A DNA stretch of 64,000 bases. Source: Lepidonotus clava. Taxonomy: Eukaryota; Annelida; Polychaeta; Phyllodocida; Polynoidae. The notes under the pieces are model-generated. The model saw only the letters and a program-made list of their open reading frames with translations. It searched no databases and was not told where the DNA came from. The position numbers and the translations under genes were made by a program. Shown one piece after another: positions 24,812 through 36,800 of this stretch. Position 1 is the stretch's first letter; each line of letters starts with the position of its first letter. The stretch covers positions 24,220,792 through 24,284,791 of the forward strand of contig OW387135.1 of the NCBI GenBank assembly GCA_936440205.1. Direction: 5' to 3'.

Positions 24812-27800
24812 ATGTTCAGAACACTCTACAGAACCTGTTCGAGTCTGACAAGCACCATGGTACGGGTTTTGAATGTTGCGGAAAAGAACGATGCCGCCAA
24901 ATCACTTTCCGAGCTGATGTCAAGGGGAGGATACAGGCGGGTGAGTTCTCAGCTGAATTATTTCTTCTTACTAGTGTGCCCTTCTAATAAGCTGTCATGA
25001 CTTGGAAATCGAAAGGGGGGATATTACGATCCATGTATACCACCAGAAAAAAGGATATGTAAAGTATGTAATTTGTAAATTGAAACAGAACAGCATTTTA
25101 GATCTAGAACTCTTTTGCCCATTGGCATTGGGCTGGCATTGCCATTGGCATTGTAGATCTAAGTTTAGAATCATAAGTACTGAAGAACCAGATGTATTGT
25201 CAATAGAAACTGAAAAAATTGTTTGTGTATTTACTGAGTAGCACAAATACTAGCATAACAGCAGTAATGAACTTCCTGTACAAAGCAAATTCCTTATGCA
25301 AACTTGGATTGCAAGTTGGAATTAGCAGAAATAGCATAGGTCTATTATTATTACAGCCTGACCTCTGTTAGGTATATTACATTCCACCAGTTTATCCATC
25401 AAAAAGTGCCCCCTGCTTTTGAGGTAAAAGCTGTGACCGAATTTTTCACTTGTAACATGAAGATATAAGCTCAAGAAAATATTTGATGAACCTGCAAGAA
25501 TATTTATCTACCGGTACATTATTTTCCCTTCAAAATGACATATAGATCTAGTTGTGCTTTGTAATTTGCCCTCAAGCTGCACAGTGAGCATTCTAAATAC
25601 ACATGTCATTTTGACAGGGCAAAACCAGGCAGAGTACCATGTATAACTGGCTGTAACTCTTGAACCAATGCACATAGAGATGAAATTCAAAAAGCTTATT
25701 AAACTAGACCCTGAATCTGGCAGATAATACATTCCTCAAATTTCTTTTAACATTTTTCAACTTTTATGTAATATACTTAGCTCTCAACTTTTTTCTCAGA
25801 AGTATAACCTATAGTATTACTCTGTGTAATGCACTGTATTTTGGTGTCAACACATTTCTCTTTGACCATGTAGTAGTATAGGAAAACTACATGAGGATGT
25901 GGGATGAGGCAGAATACGAGCTGGTAGTAAGTAACTTCCCTGCACGAGCCCGAAGGGTGAGTGCAGGGAAGTTACTTACTACCAGTGAGTATTCTGCCTC
26001 ATCCCATCATCTGAATTTAGTTTTCCTTTTATTATATGTCGAATTTGTAGCAAAAATAGCAAAAATAACAAACCCAGACTCTCCTGAGCCGACATTTCAT
26101 AGTCAACTGGTATCACAGAGTACTCACCGGGCTGCTTGTGCTGCTTCACATTGTGTTAAATGTGCAAAATGGTTAATAAATGTGTATTCTTGTGAATCTA
26201 CTGTGCATTAGACGTACTGGAATAATGCCTTTGTCATAAATTGAAAAAAAGAATCATGTAAATCTGTTGTAAAATGCCAAAATTGTAAAGTAAACAATCT
26301 CCGATGTTCGCCGTGCGCTGCGCGTCCTTGACATTGGCAGCGCGTACCTATAGCAACAAGACCATTCTGTCCCGGCTCACGGCCCAGCCTGCGCGTTTTG
26401 GGGTGCCTCAGGGAGAATGCACTGCAGCAGGCCGTGCGGTACACTCTCACATACCAAATGACGCGTATCATGGGATGATCAACTAGTACAAGCGCACCGA
26501 CGTATAATAATACATACGAGCTGATGCTCGTGTAGTTCTTTTTTTCCCATGCAATGTATTGTCTCAACAATATTGTGCAATAAATAAATAAATAAATATG
26601 TTAGTTTATTGACACCAATCTTAACGGTAGAGAGAAATCCTTTCTTTTCAATAATACCGTAGTCCAGAGTAACCAAAGGTTGTATATTAACATGATAATA
26701 ACGTGATATACGACCTTTGGTTACTCATCCAACGAGACATATAATTTCTTTTTAAATCCCAACTTCCTATTGACCTAGGTGCAAAGAAAGGGTGACTTTA
26801 ATAGCCTGATAAACAAAGCTGGAGAATTTTGGGGTTTCAAGGGGAATCCCCGGCCATTCGCACATAACGCAGTGAAGATAGCTGGGAAACTTCCTACACT
26901 GTATGGGATTGTAATGGTGAAAGCTCTATCTAGAGAGTAACTAACAGGGATTTCCCAACAATTGTGAAATAACTATGCTTTCCAGGGCAATTCTGAGGCC
27001 TGCTTGAGATTCCTAGGGTCAGTGCTGAAGCTCTCCCAAGAAAAATTTCACAGCCCAGCGCACTGGTAGAGTACAGGGGCGGATCAAGGAATTGTTTATG
27101 GGGGAGGGGCAAGATTTGTAAATAACATAGTAGTATGTGAGACATAAATTTTTGGACATAGGGGGGTTATGGGGGCCACCACCAGGAAAATTTTGATATT
27201 TCAATCTCTCATTCATGCAATCTGAAACATTCTGAGGCACCAATGTGACCTTCAGAGATTATATTTTTTCCCAAATATTTTCATATCCAATCTTCCAGGG
27301 AATGTCAGAGAGGGGATGTGGGAGTGTATTGGAACGGAAGAGTATGGGAGGGGTACCCCCTGCCACGGGTGGACGGGTGGATATGGGGGGCCACCCCCAG
27401 AAAAATTGTGAAAATTTAACCTCTCATTTATGCAATCTGAAGCATTCTGAGGCACTAATGTGACCTTCAGAGATGATATTTTTTTCCAAATATTTTCATG
27501 TTCATTCTTCCAGGGAATGAGAGGGGATATGGAAGTGTATTAAAGGGGAGGATAAGGAAGGGCCGGAAAGAAAGGGCCGGGAGATGAATGAAATCCGCCA
27601 ACTGAGCTGTAAAAAAAAAAAAAAAAAAAAAAATACAGCCCGGTGCTAGCAGCTTACAGCCCGGCATGCGCTGGGCTATGGGGAGAACCCTGACTGGCAA
27701 TTTTGAGGCCTGCTTGAGATTCCTAGGGTCAGTGCCGAAGCTCTGTCTGGAGAGTGATTAACAGTGATTTCCCAACAATTGTGAAATAACTGGGCTTTCC

Positions 27801-30800
27801 AAGGCGATTTTGAGGCCTGCTTGGGATTCTTAGGGTCAGTGCCAAAATTGATCTCACTCACTGTGTTAAGATTGGACCAATATTTATAAAGTTAGAGCGA
27901 AATAACCGTTCTTTCCCCACACATTGCCATATTAAATAGCCCCACCATTACTGATCGTGATTTTCCCCCAAAATTGATGCGTGATCATACTGATGTGAGT
28001 TTTTGAGACCCTCATATTCAGTATTGAGAGGTTCCGGATTCCTAAAATCAATTTTAACAATAATACGTGTCATACAGGAATTTAATACTTACCTTTACAG
28101 TAGATCTTTATGTAGCTACTATCAGTATCACTTGAAAATAATGTCTATTCATTTCGAGCTATCTATACGTGGATTAGAAAAGTAGTTTCGTTGCTGTGCA
28201 ACTAAAAGCAAAGTGTTTTATGGAAATAAGAGCAAGAGATATTACAGATTATATCCCTCTGCAGTCTGTAAGTCCTTCATTAATCATATAAAAAAGTGTA
28301 TTTTCTTTTCAGGTCATGCTCTCAATTAAGTCTCAATAAAGAAGCACTTTAGTTAGTCATGGCAGTGACCTTAAAACCCGTGTACAAGTATATTTTTTTA
28401 CTCTTTTACAACAGAGAGAAGGATTTTCACCTTACAACAAAATCTACGAATTCGAGTACAACATTTTGAACCAACAAAATGTTTCTATGACGATGACATC
28501 CGTGTCTGGCCATCTACTGAATTTCGAATTCACCGGAAGTTATAGGAAATGGTAATGTACTTCAATATTTTAAGCCACAGGATGAATTAGAATTTCCAGA
28601 TTTTGTTATCAGTTCAGTGTAAAGTTAGAATATGCTTTTCTATTTTTTAAACCACTACTTTTATATTTGAGAGTATTCCTCAACTAATTCTAAGCATTTT
28701 AAATTCGAAATTAACATTATCTAATGCATGTCTTTACCCTTTAAGGTTCAACTTTCAAAATTCTCCCAACCACGGATAGCCAGTTTTGTGAGTTTTACTT
28801 GCAGGTTAGCCTAAAACAGGATGCATGCTGGTTAATATGTGGACAAAATTCAAGGCTTTAGTATACAAGTTTTCATAAATTGTATCATTATTTGTCAATT
28901 AACTTTGTGACAAATTATTCATCATTATTTTTCAAATCAATATCCATATACAATAATAATTCCCGAGTTGTTTGAAAATCTATTCATTGTAGACGGATAT
29001 CGAGCAAATATTTCCATGTTTTCTATACTTTTCCCTGTGTTTTTGTCGACAAAATTAACGCAAATTAGCCTGCAGGTGATTAAAACAATGTAAATCAGCT
29101 ATCCGTCGTAGGGAGAATTGAAAATCCGGAAATGTCCTTCCAACTTTTCCGGATTTTTCGCCTCTCCTGAGTGGCACCTCTGTACCTAGCAGCTGATAGA
29201 AGCCTGCACAATTATTCAGAAACAACTTTCAGGAACGATTGGTTATTCTCGGAGAAGGGCTTATGTCATAAGGTGATCTAGGTCGGGGATATTTCCAGGC
29301 TTTTGCACGTTTTCCAAACCTCAATATTCACCCATGGAATGGAGAACTTGTAAAACGGTCATGTCAGGAAATTGAAGGAAAATGAGAAAATAAAAGTCAT
29401 GGAATTGTAAGAGTTGTAATTTTGCTCTCTTTTCCTCAATAAATAGAGAAGAATTAGTGTGTGTTTTTGACCAAAATGATTTGCTTGTAATTACTGTATC
29501 TTGAAAATCATAAGTAAACGTGAGTCTGGCAGAACCCAGAACCATGAGCGAATTCTGGAGAACTCGGTCTGCAGGAGAACTCAGTCCTTTGGAGAACTCG
29601 GTCCACTGAGGCTGGAAAAGTCTTTCTAATGGAAGGCAAACTAAATATATATCCCTCTCTTCTAATAGATCTCTAGAATTCATACCTAAAAGGCTAGCTT
29701 GTCCCTATTCCACAGTTTGTGGTTTGGGAAGTGCTAAAACATCATTGGACCGAGTTCTCCAGTTACCCCAGGGGCCTTGTTGACTCAAAGAAGATACTCT
29801 CATACAACAGATGCTTTTTTTTTTGGAATTATTTTATTTATTCAGACATAAAGTTAAACTTGTATTCTCTTTACATCTGAGTTGCATGAGGCAAAGCCAC
29901 ATACCAATCTGAGCAACAGTTAAGTATATTCAGCATCAATGAATTCATTTATATAAAATCAATTAAATTTTAAATTTTAAAATCATTCACATAATTACAT
30001 ATATAATATAATTCGATTCTCCACTACAAAAAAAGATAGTCGAGATAGCCAAGATGTATCAACACAAAATATATACTTATTCTAAGAATAACAATAATTA
30101 TACATAAGATAGTATAGGAGTAGAAAAACATAGCACATTCAATACATATTAATCCTATCTAATAGTTCCAGTCTAAGCGTATTCTTAAATTTACTAATAT
30201 CAGGTATATTTCGCCGTTCAACAATTAAATGCTCCTACTATAAATTCTCGTTATGAATAGAGATATTGCCAGGGTGTTTCGTCTTACTTTAAAAAATATT
30301 CTATCTGGCAAGTAACTTGAAATCAGTAAGAGGGAATTTAAACTTAATCATATGCATATAAAATACGATGTCGAAAATTCACATAAGAGCGTGCAAGGTT
30401 TCGATTCTTCCTTTGGTATGACATTAACGATTAGATTATAAAATGAGCTTTATGAATACTTTTTCATTTTTTCCTATAGGAATTCCTGTAATCCAGTTGC
30501 CTTATTTGAAGCTCCTGTAGCAAAGCAATGCCCTCAAGACTACGACAAAATCAAGGTTCGTATTGCACATTTCTCTATATTTGTTGATGTTTCTAATAAG
30601 TTATTAGCAATGCCTTCACGTTTTATACGCACTTCTTGAGACAAAATATTACTAGTGAACAGTAATCGAGGTTTCACTTCTGAACAGTTAGGAGGACTTA
30701 TTTATTTATTTCGCAATGATTTTTTGTCCTCCCAAAATTTAGAGAACTTTAGAGAGAGAAGCTCGCGGAAGTCAAATTTTGATCATTTGGACTGATTGCG

Positions 30801-33800
30801 ATCGCGAAGGAGAAAATATTGGTTATGAAGTAATACAAGTGTGCACAGGAGGTAAGCTATGACTTTTTGTCTCTTAGAAAACTCATTTTCTTTCCACAAT
30901 TAGAACTCAATGTTTGGGTAAGTTCTTAAGATTGTAATGCTTTTAATGATGTTAAGTTTAGGGTTTTTAAGTCTTTCATGATAAGAAGCTGAGTTCATGT
31001 CTATTCAGAACAACATGATTTACTTTATCATCCACTTTGACTTCAAACATTAGAATAACTACATATACTAGGTTGGGGGGGGGGTATTGTGTAGATATAG
31101 CAAAAATAGATTATTCACGTTAGTTCATATCACTTGTAGGAATACTGATAACTATTAAAGAGTCAGCTGGAACGTATACTATGATAATTTTCACGATGAA
31201 AACGTAAAACAAACTATGATTGTGTATTCCTTATTTTTATGATTGTGTATTCCTTTGTGTATTTCACAGCAAATAGGACATTTACGCTTTACACTTAAGT
31301 TAACTCTGGACAGCATTTAAGCTAAGAATAAACGAGCGCATCATGATATGAATACACATTTTTTTATTTCAGTAAAAGCAAACCTTCGTGTTTATCGTGC
31401 GAAATTCTCAGAGATCACACCAGCGTAAGTGGTACTAGTCTTCTCAACTGGGTTTTATCTAATACATGGACTCATCGTAAGCGATTAAAGAACATTTTAA
31501 AGAAGATTAAACATACATCATTAAAGTTATAGAAATATCGTGGCGCTAACTCTTCATGTAAATGTTTTTCGCTAGTTTTCGCAAGTCAATCTCTGAAATG
31601 TGATATATTGCAGTCGGATCATTCCTGGGATCTTCCTAATAAATTCACAAGTTTTTAAAACTAACATCCGAGACTCAAAGAACGTGTTTTCTCATTGAAA
31701 AGAAACTTATCTTTGTTTATCGTTTGCTATAGGTCGGTTCAGCGTGCCTGCGCTAACTTAATTGCACCAGATAAAAATGTCAGTGATGCTGTTGATGTTC
31801 GCCAGGAATTGGACCTTCGGATAGGTAAGTTTATAATACCACAGCTTACACTCAACACTTTAAAGGAGCGATATCGTCCTTCAGTTCAATGGGATACGTC
31901 CGCTGGCGTAAGCTTAATAATAACATAACCAAAACATGTATATTGAAAATTACGAGTACAAAAAATAATAACAAACAGTTGTCCACCTGAGTCTGCTTGT
32001 CGAGTTTAATACAGCTTCCCACTGCAAATTTAAATATGTAACTAATGGAACATTTCCCGTAGGTGCTGCCTTCACTCGTTTCCAAACAGTACGTCTTCAA
32101 AAGGTCTTCCCGACTGTTCTATCTGATCAACTCATTTCTTATGGAAGTTGCCAGTTTCCAACTTTGGGCTTTGTTGTTGAAAGATACAAGCAAGTTCAAG
32201 CCTTCATTCCAGAACCGTTCTGGAAAATTGCAGGTAATTGATATGCTTTATCATTCCCCCTCTATGTAGATATGAGCTAGATTTCTCGATGTTTAAATGT
32301 AAGGATATCTTTTTATTTCTAGCTAAACAACGATGATAGATCTATTAAAAGACACTTCTTATGAACTTTCCAGCCAATGAGATTGAGAAGTGTGTGGGTG
32401 TCCATTTTTGTATGATTTTATAATTTCATAAATCTGGGTGCTGGTTTATCCTATTGAAAGTGCATAGCAAATTCACTTTTTTTATTTTTCAAAAGTTCAC
32501 CATGAAACTGAAGATGGAGCCGTGGAATTCTTGTGGAAAAGGTACGTTCTAATCATTCTAAGGTTCAATCAGTTAGCCCTGAAATTTATAATTCTCTGAC
32601 AACCTCAATATTTTCTTATCGTTAATTTTTTTTCCTGATAATTAAAATTTTCTTAAAAATAAATCTTGAAATTTTTATATAGTGTACCAAGTATGGATAG
32701 CAGAATATCACATTATTGCAGATTGAAGTATCCAAAGGAAAAAACATGGTAACACGTGGTTTATACTTAAAACTCATTTCGATTTCAGATCTAGGTTATT
32801 TAATCATCTAGCATGCCTGACCCTCTACAACCACTGCTTAGAGGTAAATACAAGGCCATTACATGATAGCTGTTTTAATGTAAAACACTTTAGTTCCTTC
32901 ATAACTGATATAAGTTGCTTAAGTCTCCAAGTCGTTTCTATATTTCACCGAACATTTCCTATAATTCATTTTGATTCGTCCATTTTTAAAGTACTACATT
33001 TTATGATAACACGGATTTTCTCACTTTTGTTCGCAACGTAACCTCTTCTTATAGATTAAGCAAACATATTTGATACAGTCATCTATGAAATAAACTCGAT
33101 AATCTTATGCAGCCATTGCTTGTTTCGGTTCAGAGTCCCTTGGCCCGTGTGACTGAAGTGAAAAGTAGACCAAAAAGTAAATGGAGGCCACAAGCCCTCG
33201 ACACTGTGGTAAGTAATCATTTTATTTTGTCTTGCAAAAAAATGCTTTTGTTATCCTTATAATTCAAAGAAACTTATTAAGCTGGGGTCATATTTTCGTA
33301 ACTAATCAGGGTCATCAAGTGAAATTTGATTAGTGTTTCATTAGAAGTCACTATATCTAGGAGAAATAGTATCTATTACCCTTATGGGTTGTTTTTCAAA
33401 GACTTTTTGTGAAATATATAATTTCAAGATATGAGGCCCTGATCAAAGTTTACATGATTGGCCTAATCAGTTACGAAGATATGGCCCCTGGTCTCTGCTT
33501 CTTATGCACCTATTATGTGTGTGTGTGTGCGTGCATGCGTGCGTGCGCGCGTGTAAAAGGAAGAGAGAAAAAATAGCTGTCCTTCTACATTGATGATTGT
33601 CATGGCTGTATTCCAATCCTTACTGTAAACTTCCCCTCCTCCCAGGCATCGTTTTACTACTCACAGTAAACGTTATTAAGAGCCAGCCATCCGGGTGGTA
33701 CTTCATAGGAATCATCAAGACTCGCAGTGTCTACCCCTGTGCCTCTGAATCGTGGTTATACCATATGGGGAACAGGCTGGGCACTACCAGATACACTGTA

Positions 33801-36800
33801 ATTAGTTTTTTTTGTGGCAATTCAGGAGTGTAGAGTTTAATATTAAAAAAATAGAACCAGCAGCAATTAAGGGACAAATCATATCTTAACTGAAATAGTT
33901 AAGCATACTGAGTCGATATCATGCTTATTTTGCCAGAAAAAAATAAATTGACTTGTATGTGTTTCTACCTTTTAAAAATGTGTAGTCTGAAGGATATACT
34001 TGCAGAAATGTCTGCCAGTAGTGGTAGTTGTGGCCTGCCCTACCAACACACCCTCTTTTATCACCCCAGGCAACTGGCAAATAACACTGGTCAACTTGGG
34101 TTACAGTTGTGGTGGCACTATGATGGGGAGCATTGGCTCCCAAGTCACTGCCTCTGCATACTTTTTTTCCCTAAAACTAGAATCATGTATGAATGTTTTT
34201 CGATCTTTCAATCACATCTATAGGAACTTGAGAAGTTGGCCTCGCGTAAGCTTAAAGTCAGTGCGAAAGAGACCATGAAGATTGCCGAGAAGTTGTACAC
34301 GCAGGGGTTCATCAGCTACCCGCGCACAGAAACCAACATTTTCCCCAAGGAACTCGACCTGCGGCCTCTTGTTCAGGCACAGACTCAGGACAACCGATGG
34401 GGAGGTAAGAGAAGCATACAATGAGGTATCCTACACGTTTAACAGGGTTCCCCAACGACCTGTAAAATAAAAATGGTCATTGAAAAATCATAGACTTTGA
34501 AAAAGTGCCAAAACAACATAGATTTTTTTTTTCAGGGGTCATGGAATTTTACTTACTTTTCTCCAGAAATTGACCAATTTTGGCTGTTTTCCTTTTAAAT
34601 TGAAAGAATGTGTATGAGCCCAGAATGTCCACAATTTCCTAGAAATCCCGTGAAGTACTGATGACGTAAAATGTACTTGAGCTAGCTGTTGGGAAGCCTA
34701 AATTATGTGCCTGGAAATTTGTAATTGGTAAACGAAAAGTCATAGAAAAAAGAATACCATAGCCAAGTCCGTTGGAAACCTGTTAAGAACCAATTACAGG
34801 GTTACCAAGAAGACTGAAACCTGGAAAATAAAAAATCAATAGTCATTGGATATTCATTGCTAACCGTACGTTTCTATGTTTACAGAATTCGCCGCGGGAG
34901 TTATGGAGAGAGGTCCAACCCCAAGAAATGGAAACAAATCAGACAAAGCTCATCCTCCAATACACCCTCTGAAGTACAGCAATACTCTGCAGGTAAGATG
35001 GTCCGAATTCCAACCCAGTCATGCTTATCAGGTACATAATCAGCATTGATTATGATTTTCCCCTGCAAGAGTGATACTTTGCGAAACCGGTATTCGCCTA
35101 GCAGAGGTAATGCATTGCGTGAAAGAGGTTCCCAAAAGAGTAAAATATAAAACCAATGACTCTCCGCAATTCTTGTGGACGAGATAGGCCTCTGTTATAT
35201 CTGTTAGGCGAATGGTAAAATCCGAAAACATACCATTACCGACTTTAAAATTCTTTTTTTTTTTTTTTTTTTTTAATATTCTTAATAGTATTTGAATAAT
35301 GACTATAATTTACATTACACAAATATATAATGATGTGCTGGAATATCTTCTTTTAAAGGGGAACGAAGCCAAGATCTATGAGTTCATCGTACGACATTTC
35401 TTGGCATGTTGTTCGCAGGATGCCCAAGGTCAAGAGACTACGGTTGAAATCAACATCGCCGATGAACAGGTACATGTATAGATGTATATTTTTAAAGAGC
35501 CAAAAAAGTGAAGGTATAGCCGAAAGAAAGCCAACTTAAATAACTGTAGAGTTAAAATTAATGGGTTTAAGATTTCGTTTCATAGGTGTAAACCACCTAT
35601 TTAAAAGTTAATGTTCTTTCAACATTACTTCAGTAATCTCACAGAAGATCAATTTAGATTTACTTGTCAGTAATTTTCAAACCTATGAATTGAAATATAA
35701 GCAAGACACGACTGTAAAGTATCGGTTATATTGGAAATGGGGGCTTAGTTTATCTTTCTACATGTATTTCAAAGCAATATTATTTTCTCTTTAGTTCAGT
35801 GCATCAGGACTGATGATCATTGCAAGGAACTACCTGGACGTCTACCCGTATGACAGATGGACGGCGAAGGTTCGAAATCATCTCTTTTGGCACAGTGTCT
35901 AACATATGATAGCCTGAAATATTTTTTTTCTTAATCACAGAATAACTTCAACCATTAAATATAGAATGTATGTGAGACGTGGCAAAGTGTGATTTGTTCA
36001 GTAAAATAAAGATCTAAAATGTGTATGTCAATAAAATCTTGGCAGACAAAATCTCGATGTAAAATACTTTCTTTTTCATTGTTTCTCTACTATTTTGATA
36101 ATTTCAGGTGATACCACGATTTGAACGGGGTGAAGAGTTCCAGCCCAAAACAATCGAGGTATGTCAACGTGATAATTTGCTCTTTTGCATCTAGCCCACT
36201 TATATATATGTGGTCGTCTACTTAGGAACAAAATCTTGGATGATATACGGTGTTTGTACGGTTCATGGATCGGTAGACAATCCAAATTTTAGTTTTTCTT
36301 TAATATTCTGATGATACATTGCCCATAAGTTACGCAGGGTTCGGCGGCACCACTTCTGATACTCTGCACTTCATCCCTACATAATGACTGTTGTTATTCA
36401 ACTGATAAAGTCAAAGAAAACTAAATAACTAAACTTGTTCGCCGTAGATGAATCAAGGAGAGACGTCCCCGCCTCAACTCCTCAGTGAGTCGGACCTCAT
36501 CGCCCTGATGGACAAACACGGAATCGGTGAGTTTACCACAAGATTTTACTTATAAAGAAAATATGATTTTGATTAGGCGTTTTCTCATACAAAAAAAAAA
36601 GAATGTTGAAATACACCATCATGATTTGATATCAGTTAAACCTGTGCAAATAATAAAATAAACAATTAATAAAAGAAAAATGTTGCAATCTAAGTATGAT
36701 TTCAGGGTTTCATTTCATAAATTTAGCATGGAAAAAAACGATGAATGCGCTTCCACGCTCAGATTAAGAATACGTTTGTGTTCGATTACCTATCTCTCGT

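Noticed and set aside
33100-33133. Earlier acceptor for TOP3A exon 10 (after TTATGCAG at about 33111)
   Set aside because: It also keeps phase but would add residues absent from the family; the acceptor at 33133 aligns with the human EDP/SPL position.
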